Origin: VBDM01 sp035499735
GTDB taxonomy: Bacteria; Pseudomonadota; Gammaproteobacteria; Burkholderiales; SG8-39
DNA length: 64,000 nt
Assembly (NCBI GenBank): GCA_035499735.1
Contig: DATJYC010000033.1
Coordinates: forward strand, 79,095 to 143,094
Reading direction: 5' to 3'
Shown here: positions 8,401 through 15,954 of the stretch, piece after piece
Layout: each line of letters opens with the position of its first letter
How positions within the stretch are numbered: the stretch's first letter is position 1
Translations under genes and position numbers: made by a program
The notes under the pieces: model-generated
Databases searched by the model: none
What the model was told of the DNA's origin: nothing
What the model saw: the letters and a program-made list of their open reading frames with translations, nothing else

Positions 8401-9882
8401 TCAGTCGGCGCGCGTGACCGGCGTCGCTCCGGCCGGCTGCTCCCGGTTCCACCAGCCGCCGCCCAACGCCTGGAACAGCGCGGCCGTGTCGGCGTAGCGC
8501 GCGGCCTGAGCCTGCACGAGCGCGGCCTTCGCGATGTTGTACTGGCGCTGGGCATTGAGCAGGGCGAGATAGTTCGCGCCGCCGACCTTGAGCTGCTCGC
8601 GCGTTACTTCCAGGCTTTCTCGCGCCGCGGCCTCGGCCTCGGCCTGCGCCTTCAGCGTCCTCGCGTCGTACTCGAGCGCGAGCAGGACGTCGGCGACGTC
8701 CTGGAAGGCGGTGAGGACGGCGAGCCGGTACTGCGCGAAGGCCTGGTCGTAGGCCGCCTCGGCGCCGCGCTTCTGCGCGGCGAGCTGTCCTGCGTGGAAG
8801 ATCGGCTGGAGCAGGTTCGCGCCGATGTTCCAGATCTGCGTGCCGGGGTTGAAGAGATCGCCGCTGTTCAGGGCCGCGGTACCGTAGCTTCCGGTCAACG
8901 TGACCTGCGGGAACATCAGCGCCTCGGCGACCCCGATCCGGGCATTCGTCTGGTGAAGGATCGCCTCGGCCTGACGCACGTCGGGCCGCTGGCGCAACAG
9001 GTCCGACGGGACGCTGAGCGGAAGGTCGCCGGGCAGGCGGAAGTTGCTGAATTCGAGCTCGGGCAGCTTCGCGTCGGCGGGGAGCTTGCCGAGCAGCACC
9101 GCGAGCTGGTTGCGGGTCTGGCCGAGCGCCTTCTCGAGCGGCGGCAGGGTCGCGCGCGTCTGCGCCGCCTGCGCTCGCTGGCCCAGCAGATCGGATCCGG
9201 AGATCGCACCCAGAGCGAACTGCTTCTCGGCGAGCCCCAGCTGGGCGTCCTGCGCCTCGGAGATCTCGCGCGTTGCGCGGATCTGCTCGCGCAGCGATGC
9301 CTCGCGAAACGCGGTGGTGGCCACATTCGCGGTGAGCGCGAGGTAGGCCGCTTCGACCTGGAAGCGCTGGAAGTCGACGCCCGCCCTGAGGGCCTCGAGC
9401 TCGCGGCGCGCGCCGCCCGCGACGTCGATCGCGTAGGTCACGTTGACCGACGCGTTGTAGAGGTTGAAGGTCGTAGGCGGAATCGACGGGTTTCCGAATG
9501 AGGCTCCGGAGATACGCTGGCGCCTCGCCGCGAGATTGGCGTCGACGCTCGGGTAGAGCACGGCGTACTGCGCGTTGACGTTTTCCTCGGCCTGGCGCAG
9601 CGCGGCCTTGGCCGCCGCGAGCGTCGGCTGGCCGGCGAGCGCCGCGCGGATGAGCGCGTCGAGCTCGGGCGAGCCGAACACGGTCCACCAGTCGGCGGCG
9701 ATCTTCGCTCCGACCTGCACGCGCTGGGCGTCCCCGCCCTGCACCGGGGCGGACTCGGTGCGCTCGGGCTGAGGCTTCTCCGTGTACGCGCCGGCGGTGG
9801 GCGCCTCCGGCGCTCGGTAGTCGGGCCCGACGGCGCAGGCGACGAGGAAGACGGCGGCTCCGGCGATCGCGTGTCGCCTCAT
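8401..9882 (-). CDS. Efflux outer-membrane lipoprotein (OprM/NodT family)
   Basis: A 493-residue TolC-like channel subunit. The N-terminus is a lipoprotein signal with the lipobox LVAC at about residues 13-16, followed by VGPDYRAPEAP, which is characteristic of the NodT subfamily. WWTVFGSPELDALIRAAL and the repeated coiled-coil helices of two OEP domains follow. The start was set at the ATG that overlaps the tetR stop codon in an ATGA junction; the longer open frame through tetR is not coding. A GGCCCGGAG stretch just before the ATG can serve as ribosome-binding site. The overlap suggests translational coupling to the regulator. Placing the outer-membrane gene first is less common than adaptor-pump-channel order. 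Confidence 0.94.
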   Translation of the reverse strand: MRRHAIAGAAVFLVACAVGPDYRAPEAPTAGAYTEKPQPERTESAPVQGGDAQRVQVGAKIAADWWTVFGSPELDALIRAALAGQPTLAAAKAALRQAEENVNAQYAVLYPSVDANLAARRQRISGASFGNPSIPPTTFNLYNASVNVTYAIDVAGGARRELEALRAGVDFQRFQVEAAYLALTANVATTAFREASLREQIRATREISEAQDAQLGLAEKQFALGAISGSDLLGQRAQAAQTRATLPPLEKALGQTRNQLAVLLGKLPADAKLPELEFSNFRLPGDLPLSVPSDLLRQRPDVRQAEAILHQTNARIGVAEALMFPQVTLTGSYGTAALNSGDLFNPGTQIWNIGANLLQPIFHAGQLAAQKRGAEAAYDQAFAQYRLAVLTAFQDVADVLLALEYDARTLKAQAEAEAAARESLEVTREQLKVGGANYLALLNAQRQYNIAKAALVQAQAARYADTAALFQALGGGWWNREQPAGATPVTRAD

Positions 9883-10559
9883 CTCCGGGCCCCCTTTGCC
9901 ACGGCGCGCGCTTCGTTCTGTCCGGGATCCAGCCCGACCATCAGCGCGCGAACCGCCTCGCGCAGCTTGCGCTTCGCCTTGGGCTCGCCTTCGGAAGCGC
10001 CCAAGAAGAAATGATCCTGCATTGCGCGATTGAAGCTGACCGCGAGCATGACGTCGGCGATGGTTTCCGGGACGGCGGAAGCGGAGACCCGCCCGAGCTG
10101 CTGCTCGGCGCGCAAGTAAGCGGAGATCGCGAAGACCGAGCGCGCCGGTCCCATAGAGCGCTCGACCATGATGCCGCGCACCCTGGCGAGAAGCTCCTGG
10201 TCGGCGAAAAGCGAGCACACCAGCGGCGCGATGCGGTGATGGAACGCGAACGCGCTCTCGAGGACGGTCTCGAGGTTCTTCTGCACCGTGTTCTCCCCGA
10301 TCCGCAGGGGAAGGCTCTGGAGCACCTCCGGAAAATCGCCGACATGCTGCAGCACCACCGACAGGATCAGCTCGGCCTTGTCACCGAAGTGGTGATAGAG
10401 CGCACCCTCGGCGACGTTGGCGGCGCGCGCGATGTCGCGCGTGCTGACGCACCCCAGCCCCTGCGAGGCGAGCAGCTTCTCGGTCGCGGCGATGAGCCGC
10501 TCCTTCTGGTCGGGCGAAGGCGGCCGGGAAGCGGAACGCGATGCGGCGGGCTTGGCCAC
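9879..10559 (-). CDS. TetR-family transcriptional regulator of the efflux operon
   Basis: A 226-residue repressor-type protein. The HTH lies at about residues 40-60 in STRDIARAANVAEGALYHHF, preceded by RLIAATEKLLASQGLG; the C-terminal two-thirds is the usual all-helical ligand-binding and dimerisation domain. It begins with GTG. It is the first gene of the operon and shares an ATGA overlap with the channel gene, so the regulator is co-transcribed with the pump it most likely represses. Two palindromes just upstream (10590-10605 and 10612-10625) are the obvious operator candidates, implying autoregulation and ligand-induced release. Confidence 0.93.
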   Translation of the reverse strand: MAKPAASRSASRPPSPDQKERLIAATEKLLASQGLGCVSTRDIARAANVAEGALYHHFGDKAELILSVVLQHVGDFPEVLQSLPLRIGENTVQKNLETVLESAFAFHHRIAPLVCSLFADQELLARVRGIMVERSMGPARSVFAISAYLRAEQQLGRVSASAVPETIADVMLAVSFNRAMQDHFFLGASEGEPKAKRKLREAVRALMVGLDPGQNEARAVAKGARR

Positions 10560-10589
10560 TGTAATCGTGTCGGGAAATGACGACGGAAT

Positions 10590-10625
10590 TTGAGCGAACG
10601 CTCAATCAGTATGAGCAAGCGCTCA
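10590..10625 (-). promoter_or_regulatory. Tandem palindromic operators of the tetR-efflux operon
   Basis: TTGAGCGAACGCTCAA (10590-10605) is a perfect palindrome with seven-base arms. A second copy with five-base arms, TGAGCAAGCGCTCA, occupies 10612-10625. Their centres are 21 bases apart, two helical turns, so two dimers would bind the same DNA face. They lie 31-66 bases upstream of the tetR start codon, where its promoter must be. The size and symmetry fit TetR-family operators; binding is inferred. Confidence 0.65.
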
Positions 10626-10626
10626 A

Positions 10627-10655
10627 CAAAAAGCAAGCCCCGGCGATGCGGGGCT
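10627..10655 (-). terminator. Rho-independent terminator of the aminotransferase gene
   Basis: On the minus strand, just after the aminotransferase stop, AGCCCCG and CGGGGCT form a seven-base GC-rich stem with a six-base loop, followed by TTGCTTTTTG. This separates the aminotransferase transcript from the tetR-efflux operon downstream, whose operators begin immediately after it. Confidence 0.7.
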
Positions 10656-10683
10656 CGTGTCGTCAACGAACTACAGGATCGCG

Positions 10684-12195
10684 TCAGGCCGCGGCGCGGG
10701 TTTTCTGCTTTTGTTGCGCGGCCTTGGCATGCATCGACGCGTACGCGCCGTGCGCTGCGGCCTCGGCGTCGCCGACGTGGACGTTCATGCCCATGTCGGA
10801 CAGCACCGACCCCAGCGCGGACAGGCAGAGCATCACGTTGTCGGGGCGGCAGGAGTACCCCATGATGCCGATGCGCCAGATCTTGCCGGCGAGCGGCCCC
10901 AGGCCGGCGCCGATCTCGATGCTGAATTCGTTGAGCAGCGTCTTCCTGACCTCGGCCTCGTTCACGCCTTCGGGGCAGCGCACCGCGTTCATCTGCGGCA
11001 GCTGGTACTTCTCGTTCACCAGGAACCGCAGGCCCATCGCCTCCAGGCCCGCCTTGAGCGCGTTGTGGTGGCGCTGGTGGCGCGCCCAGGCGTTCTCCAT
11101 GCCTTCCTCGCGCAGCAGGAGAAGCGCCTCGTGCAGACCGAAGAGCGAGTTGGTCGGAGCGGTGTGGTGGTAGGTGCGCGTGGTCGCGCCCCAGTAGCCG
11201 AGCAGGAGGTTCATGTCCATGAACCACGAGTGGATCTTGTCCTTGCGCGACTTCACGTAGTCGACCACGCGGTCCGAGAAGGACACCGGCGACAGCCCCG
11301 GCGTGCACGACAGGCATTTCTGGCTCGCTGAATAGATCGCGTCGATCCCCCATTCGTCGACGCGCACGGGCGACCCGCCCAGCGTGGTCACCGCGTCGAC
11401 GATGGCGAGCGCGTCATGGTCGTGCGCGACCTTCACCAGCGTCTTCGCGTCCGACTGCACGCCGGTGGAGGTCTCGCCGTGCACGAACGCGATGAGGCGC
11501 ACGTCGCGGTTCTTCTTCAGCGCGTCCTCGAGCTTCTGCGGGTCGACCGGCGAGCCCCACTCGTCTTCGACGACGATCGCCTTGCCGCCGCAGCGGTCGA
11601 CGTTCTCGATCATGCGGCCACCGAACACGCCGTTCCTGCAAACGATCACCTTGTCGCCGGGCGCGACGAGGTTGACGAAGCAGTACTCCATGCCCACCGA
11701 GCCCGGCCCCGAGATCGGGAAAGTGAGCGGGTTCTTGGTCTGGTAGACGTAGCGCAAGAGCCCCTTCAGCTCCTCCATCATCTCGACGAAGATGGGATCG
11801 AGGTAGCCGATGGCGGGCTGGCTCATGGTGGTGAGCACCCGCGGATGGATCTCGGTCGGCCCCGGGCCCATCAGGGTGCGCTGTGGTGGATGGAAAGAGC
11901 TGATGCGTTTGGCAGGGGCGAAATCGTCCATGGCTTCCTTTCCCGAGAGTGGCGACCCGAACAGGTGTCCGTCGGGACGCGATTTGACCTTCACCGGCTT
12001 CTTGGCCGAGGCCTCGTTGAGCACGTCGACCGCGGCGATTCCGCCGTTGGTCACGCGCTCGACTTCGGTCGCCCACCGCGCCGGCACGTAGCCGCACTTG
12101 ACCCAGTTGTTCACCACTGCGCGGTCCAGATGGAAGGCGCGGGCGACTTCCGCTTGGCTACCGAAGATTTCTACGAGGCGGGCGGCACAGTTCAT
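10684..12195 (-). CDS. HTH domain fused to alanine/serine-glyoxylate-type aminotransferase
   Basis: A 503-residue frame in two parts. Residues about 1-62 form a Cro/YdaS-like HTH (SQAEVARAFHLDRAVVNNW, then GYVPARWATEVERVT). After a basic linker, residues about 89-480 are a class V PLP aminotransferase: RTLMGPGPTEIHPRVL, ISGPGSVGMEYC, AIVDAVTTLGG with the PLP aspartate, SASQKCLSCTPG with the candidate Schiff-base lysine. Such enzymes transaminate alanine, serine or related donors to glyoxylate. Free-standing relatives have about 380-400 residues, so the HTH is extra. An internal ATG at 11931 (MDDFAPAKR) has a strong Shine-Dalgarno GGAAAGGAAG, so a second, HTH-free product may be made. A palindrome in the promoter suggests the HTH controls its own gene. 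Confidence 0.88.
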   Translation of the reverse strand: MNCAARLVEIFGSQAEVARAFHLDRAVVNNWVKCGYVPARWATEVERVTNGGIAAVDVLNEASAKKPVKVKSRPDGHLFGSPLSGKEAMDDFAPAKRISSFHPPQRTLMGPGPTEIHPRVLTTMSQPAIGYLDPIFVEMMEELKGLLRYVYQTKNPLTFPISGPGSVGMEYCFVNLVAPGDKVIVCRNGVFGGRMIENVDRCGGKAIVVEDEWGSPVDPQKLEDALKKNRDVRLIAFVHGETSTGVQSDAKTLVKVAHDHDALAIVDAVTTLGGSPVRVDEWGIDAIYSASQKCLSCTPGLSPVSFSDRVVDYVKSRKDKIHSWFMDMNLLLGYWGATTRTYHHTAPTNSLFGLHEALLLLREEGMENAWARHQRHHNALKAGLEAMGLRFLVNEKYQLPQMNAVRCPEGVNEAEVRKTLLNEFSIEIGAGLGPLAGKIWRIGIMGYSCRPDNVMLCLSALGSVLSDMGMNVHVGDAEAAAHGAYASMHAKAAQQKQKTRAAA

Positions 12196-12204
12196 TGCCG
12201 CCGA

Positions 12205-12233
12205 AGATTAGCATGTCAAAGTAATTTTGACAA
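12205..12233 (-). promoter_or_regulatory. Promoter of the HTH-aminotransferase gene
   Basis: On the minus strand TTGTCA (five of six matches to the -35 consensus) is followed after exactly 17 bases by TAATCT, which is preceded by TGC as a possible extended -10. Transcription would start at or next to the ATG at 12195, giving a leaderless or nearly leaderless mRNA. The operator palindrome sits inside this promoter. Confidence 0.45.
12214..12232. promoter_or_regulatory. Palindromic operator candidate inside the HTH-aminotransferase promoter
   Basis: TGTCAAAGTAATTTTGACA is a perfect palindrome with seven-base arms and a five-base spacer, in AT-rich sequence that stands out from its surroundings. 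It covers the -35 element and most of the promoter spacer. Binding there would block RNA polymerase. The nearest candidate binder is the HTH domain of the protein encoded directly downstream. Confidence 0.6.
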
Positions 12234-12271
12234 TGCCTGCTGGACCTTCAACGAATAGATGCCGGGAGACG

Positions 12272-13054
12272 CTAGCCCGACTGCTGGCCGACGGCTTCCT
12301 CGGCGCCGACCGCAGAGGCGCGCGATGCGCCAATGCGTCCGACGAGCGGCAGCTTCAGGGCAGGGTCGAAGGGGTTCACTCCGAACGTGAGTCCAAGGAG
12401 GTTCACCTCGAGTCCTTCGACGCTGCTCGCCGTGATTCCGGCGAGGCCGAAGAGCGAGAGCTGGAATCCCCTGCCGCTCGGCGCGGACCCCACGAGCTTC
12501 GTGCCGCTATAGTCCTTGCCGATCGCGGTCGGGGGCAGATCGGCTCCGAGCTCGGGCACGGCGCGGAGCACCCACGCGGTGAAGGTATTCGAGTTCGGCC
12601 CGGGCCACATGACGTACTCCCCGGCCCACGGATAGGCGCGCGCCGCCGCGTCTATCCTCGGAATGAGCTCGGCCGCCGCAGGGCCGCGCTTCTCGGCGAT
12701 CAGCTCCGGCGCGGCCCCGAACCAGCGCCCGTCGGGAGCGCGATGCCTGATCGCGAGCGCCGAATCCTGCCAGCGCAGCCGCCAGCCGATGATCTCGTAG
12801 ACGGTGTACTCGCGCGCCGCGGCGGGCTTCACCGCGATCCAGGTATGCACCCCGAAGACGCCGCGCCAGCCGATCACGCGCGCGGCGTAGACCTGCACCA
12901 CGGCCTCCGGGTGCGCGGCGGGCTCGGGAGCGAGCCCCACCGGCTCCTGGCTCGCCGTGCGCCAGTCCTGCGCGGTGACGCGACCCACCACGGCGGCGCC
13001 GAGCGCGATCACACCTGCGAGTACGAGACGAGCGGGAAGCACGCGAGGCCTCAT
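12272..13054 (-). CDS. DUF3750 family exported or anchored protein
   Basis: A 260-residue protein with an N-terminal hydrophobic segment (RLVLAGVIALGAAVVG) and an otherwise soluble body. The body shows the DUF3750 pattern: YAARVIGWRGVFGVHTWIAV near residue 55, YEIIGWRLRW, then WPGPNSNTFTAWVLR near residue 150. The conserved His, Asn and Ser/Thr positions suggest a hydrolase-like site, but no activity is known to me for this family. ATG at 13054 was chosen because the signal segment begins there; in-frame starts at 13099 (ATG) and 13108 (TTG) lack good ribosome-binding sites. It lies between the aminotransferase gene and ttcA on the same strand with gaps of about 70 bases. Confidence 0.78.
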   Translation of the reverse strand: MRPRVLPARLVLAGVIALGAAVVGRVTAQDWRTASQEPVGLAPEPAAHPEAVVQVYAARVIGWRGVFGVHTWIAVKPAAAREYTVYEIIGWRLRWQDSALAIRHRAPDGRWFGAAPELIAEKRGPAAAELIPRIDAAARAYPWAGEYVMWPGPNSNTFTAWVLRAVPELGADLPPTAIGKDYSGTKLVGSAPSGRGFQLSLFGLAGITASSVEGLEVNLLGLTFGVNPFDPALKLPLVGRIGASRASAVGAEEAVGQQSG

Positions 13055-13123
13055 TGATCTTTCAGCGCCTGTTTTACCAATAGAGTGTGACGGGCGCATT
13101 TCGTTCAAGGAGTTGAGGACGTT

Positions 13124-13972
13124 CTAGTCGAGTGCCTTGTCGCCTTCGCCCGACGGTTGACCGGTGGCGCGCACCGCGGAGAAATCAAAGAGCTTCCGGT
13201 CCATCAAGTGCGAAGGCACGAGGTTGGAGAGAGCGCGGAACATCGAGTCGACGCGCCCCGGGTGGCGCTTCTCCCATTCGCGCAGCATCTCCTTCACCTG
13301 CTTGCGCTGCAGCGTCGGCTGCGACCCGCACAGGTCGCACGGGATGATGGGGAATCGTCTGGCCTCGGCGTAGGCTTCGAGATCGGATTCCGCCACGTAG
13401 GCGAGCGGACGGATCACGACGTGCTGCCCGTCGTCCGACTGGAGCTTGGGCGACATCGCCTTCATGTTGCCGCCGAAGAAGAGGTTGAGGAAGAAGGTCT
13501 CGAGAATGTCGTCGCGGTGATGACCGAGCGCGATCTTGGTCGCGCCGAGCTCGCGCGCGACGCGGTAGAGCACGCCGCGGCGCAGCCGCGAGCACAGGCC
13601 GCACATCGTCTCGCCTTCGGGCACCACGCGCTTCACCACCGAGTAGGTGTCCTGCACCTCGACTCGGAACGGGACGCCCAGCGACTTCAGGTAATCCGGG
13701 AGCACGTGCTCGGGATAGCCCGGGTGGCGCTGGTCGAGGTTCACGGCGACGAGCTCGAAGGAGAGCGGCGCGCGCTCGCGCAGCTTCATGAGCACGTCGA
13801 GCAGCCCGTAGCTGTCCTTGCCTCCGGAGAGGCACACCATGACGCGGTCGCCCGCCTCGATCATGCCGTAATCGCCGATCGCCTCGCCGGCCAAGCGGCA
13901 CAGGCGCTTCTCGAGCTTGCCGGCCTCGAATCGCTCCTTGCGGGTGAATCGGACTTTTTCCGGCGCATTCAT
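13124..13972 (-). CDS. ttcA: tRNA 2-thiocytidine(32) synthetase TtcA
   Basis: A 282-residue PP-loop ATPase that thiolates cytidine 32 of certain tRNAs with the help of an iron-sulfur cluster. The ATP-binding PP-loop is MVCLSGGKDSYGLLD near residue 45. The two CxxC motifs that hold the cluster are MCGLCSRLRRG near 120 and PCDLCGSQPTLQR near 210. ATG at 13972 (MNAPEKVRFT) gives the normal family length; the open frame upstream belongs to the SDR gene in another frame. Start and SDR stop overlap as ATGA, suggesting translational coupling. Confidence 0.95.
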   Translation of the reverse strand: MNAPEKVRFTRKERFEAGKLEKRLCRLAGEAIGDYGMIEAGDRVMVCLSGGKDSYGLLDVLMKLRERAPLSFELVAVNLDQRHPGYPEHVLPDYLKSLGVPFRVEVQDTYSVVKRVVPEGETMCGLCSRLRRGVLYRVARELGATKIALGHHRDDILETFFLNLFFGGNMKAMSPKLQSDDGQHVVIRPLAYVAESDLEAYAEARRFPIIPCDLCGSQPTLQRKQVKEMLREWEKRHPGRVDSMFRALSNLVPSHLMDRKLFDFSAVRATGQPSGEGDKALD

Positions 13973-14718
13973 ATGTTGATACTCCTGCCCCCATCGACCG
14001 AGATGATCTGCCCGGTCACGTAGGGGGCTTCCGCTATCAGATAGTAAACGGCGCGCGCGATGTCGTCGGGCTCGCCGGTTCGCCGCAGCAGGGTGTGCGA
14101 CACGATGCGCTGGCGCGTCAGATCGTCCCACGAGCCATCCTCGGGCCAGACGATCGCGCCCGGCGCGACGCCGTTGACGCGCACCTCGGGTGCGAGCTCG
14201 CGCGCGAGGGAGCGGGTGAGCCCGACGAGGCCCGTTTTCGCGATCGAATAGACCACGTAGCTCTTGAGCGGCCGCTCGGCGTGGATGTCCGTGATGTTGA
14301 CGATCGTCCCGCCGGTCTTTTTCAGGTGAGGCGCGGCCGCTTGCGAGAGGAAGAGCGGCGCACGCAGGTTGGCTCCGACGAGGCTTTCCCAGTTGGCGGG
14401 CGTGATCTCGCCGACCGGCGTCGGGAAGAACGCCGAGGCGTTATTGACGAGCGCGTCGAGGCGGTCGAAGCGACCGACGGTGTTCCTGACCAGCTCGGGC
14501 AAGCCCTGGACGTCGAGCAGATCGGCCTGCACCAGCGCCACCGAGTCGGCGCGCGCCGCGCTCAGCTCCGTCCGCAGCGCCTTGGCCTCGCGCTCCGATC
14601 CGCGGTAGTGGAGCATCAGGTTCGCGCCTTCGCGGTGCAGCCGCCGCGCGATTGCCGCGCCGACGCGCTTCGCGCCGCCTGTGACGAGAACAACTTTCCC
14701 TGAAAGCGCTTCACCCAT
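13969..14718 (-). CDS. Short-chain dehydrogenase, pteridine reductase (FolM/PTR1) type
   Basis: A 249-residue SDR. The cofactor motif is VVLVTGGAKRVGAAIARRLH, in which the Arg after TGGAK is typical of NADPH-dependent pteridine reductases. VNNASAFFPTP near residue 90 and the catalytic YSIAK near 160 complete the SDR set, and the protein ends with VTGQIISVDGGRSINI. The likely reaction is reduction of dihydropteridines or dihydrofolate. It is coupled to ttcA by a four-base overlap and faces the MidA-type methyltransferase gene across a very short divergent region. Confidence 0.88.
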   Translation of the reverse strand: MGEALSGKVVLVTGGAKRVGAAIARRLHREGANLMLHYRGSEREAKALRTELSAARADSVALVQADLLDVQGLPELVRNTVGRFDRLDALVNNASAFFPTPVGEITPANWESLVGANLRAPLFLSQAAAPHLKKTGGTIVNITDIHAERPLKSYVVYSIAKTGLVGLTRSLARELAPEVRVNGVAPGAIVWPEDGSWDDLTRQRIVSHTLLRRTGEPDDIARAVYYLIAEAPYVTGQIISVDGGRSINI

Positions 14719-14722
14719 GGCC

Positions 14723-14728
14723 TAGAAT
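14723..14728 (+). promoter_or_regulatory. -10-like TAGAAT before the MidA-type gene
   Basis: TAGAAT overlaps the first possible ATG (14727) of the methyltransferase frame. Transcription from it would start near 14735, which supports the second ATG at 14757 as the real start. Confidence 0.35.
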
Positions 14729-14756
14729 GATACCGGATCGGCATTCCTCTCCCGAC

Positions 14757-15902
14757 ATGGTGCTCCCCGAGCCTACGCCCGACGCGCGCGCGCACAGCGA
14801 TCGCGTGGCCGGACACATTCGCGGCGATATCGCGTCGCGCGGCGGCTGGATCAGCTTCGCCCGCTACATGGAGCTCGCGCTGTACGCGCCGGGCCTGGGT
14901 TACTACAGCGCGGGCGCGAGGAAGCTCGGCAAGGCGGGCGACTTCGTGACCGCGCCCGAGATATCGCCGCTCTACGGCCAGACGCTCGCGCGCCAGGTCC
15001 TGCAGATCATGCAGGCCGGCTTCGACGAGGTGCTCGAGGTGGGAGCGGGAAGCGGGGCGCTCGCCGCGACGCTGCTCGAGGAGCTGGAGCGCGCCGGACG
15101 CACGCCGCGCAGCTATCTCATCCTCGAGCTCTCTGCCGATCTGCGCGAGCGCAGCCGCGACACGCTCGCCGCGCGCGTGCCGCACCTGCTCGAGCGCGTC
15201 GCGTGGCTCAACCGCCTCCCTCCCGCGTTCTCCGGCGTCGTGCTCGGCAACGAGGTCCTCGACGCCATGCCCGTCCACGTCGTGCGCGTGAACGCCGGGA
15301 AGATCGAGGAAGGCGGAGTCGGCGTGCGCAATGATCGTCTCGACTGGTCGTGGCGCAACGCCTCGGGCGAGCTGCTGGAGGCCGCGGGCGCGCTCGGCCT
15401 TCCCGAGGGCTTCCGCACCGAGATCGGCCTCGCGGCACGCGGCTTCGTGCACGCGCTCGCCGGGGTGCTGGAGAAGGGCGCCGCGCTGTTCGTCGACTAC
15501 GGCTTTCCGCGGAAGGAGTACTACCACGCGCAGCGCAAGGACGGCACTCTCATGTGCCACTACCGCCACCACGCGCATGCCGATCCCTTTTTTCTTCCTG
15601 GATTGCAGGACATCACGAGCCACGTCGATTTCACCGCGGCCGCGGCCGCGGCGCGCGAAGGCGGCCTCGGTCTCGCCGGTTACACCTGCCAGGCGCAGTT
15701 CCTCGTCAACTGCGGCATCACGGAGGTGATGTCGCGCACGCCCGCGGAGGACCGGGGCAGGTTCCTCCCGCTCGCCAACCAGGCGAACCGCCTCATCAGC
15801 CCGGCGGAAATGGGCGAGCTGTTCAAGGCGATCGCGTTCGAAAAGGGATTCAGCGCGCCGCTCATGGGTTTCAGCGAGGGCGACCGGCGGCAGGCCCTGT
15901 AA
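14757..15902 (+). CDS. SAM-dependent methyltransferase, MidA/NDUFAF7 family
   Basis: A 381-residue class I methyltransferase. LEVGAGSGALAATLLEEL near residue 95 is the SAM motif; GVVLGNEVLDAMPVHVV near 160 is the family hallmark; FVDYGFPRKEYYH near 245 and CQAQFLVNCGI near 310 follow. Mitochondrial relatives methylate an arginine of complex I subunit NDUFS2; bacterial members are presumed protein-arginine methyltransferases of unproven target. The start at 14757 (MVLPEPTPDARAHSDR) matches the usual N-terminus and a -10-like element at 14723; an in-frame ATG at 14727 would add ten residues. Confidence 0.9.
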   Translation: MVLPEPTPDARAHSDRVAGHIRGDIASRGGWISFARYMELALYAPGLGYYSAGARKLGKAGDFVTAPEISPLYGQTLARQVLQIMQAGFDEVLEVGAGSGALAATLLEELERAGRTPRSYLILELSADLRERSRDTLAARVPHLLERVAWLNRLPPAFSGVVLGNEVLDAMPVHVVRVNAGKIEEGGVGVRNDRLDWSWRNASGELLEAAGALGLPEGFRTEIGLAARGFVHALAGVLEKGAALFVDYGFPRKEYYHAQRKDGTLMCHYRHHAHADPFFLPGLQDITSHVDFTAAAAAAREGGLGLAGYTCQAQFLVNCGITEVMSRTPAEDRGRFLPLANQANRLISPAEMGELFKAIAFEKGFSAPLMGFSEGDRRQAL

Positions 15903-15954
15903 GGTGTAGGCTATGGAATCCGACCAAGGCGGAATTGGATCAAGAGGAGCGCCG

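Noticed and set aside
9883..10218. Continuous frame joining the channel lipoprotein to upstream sequence (605 residues)
   Set aside because: The upstream part is an out-of-frame reading of tetR. The lipoprotein signal and the ATGA overlap fix the start at 9882.
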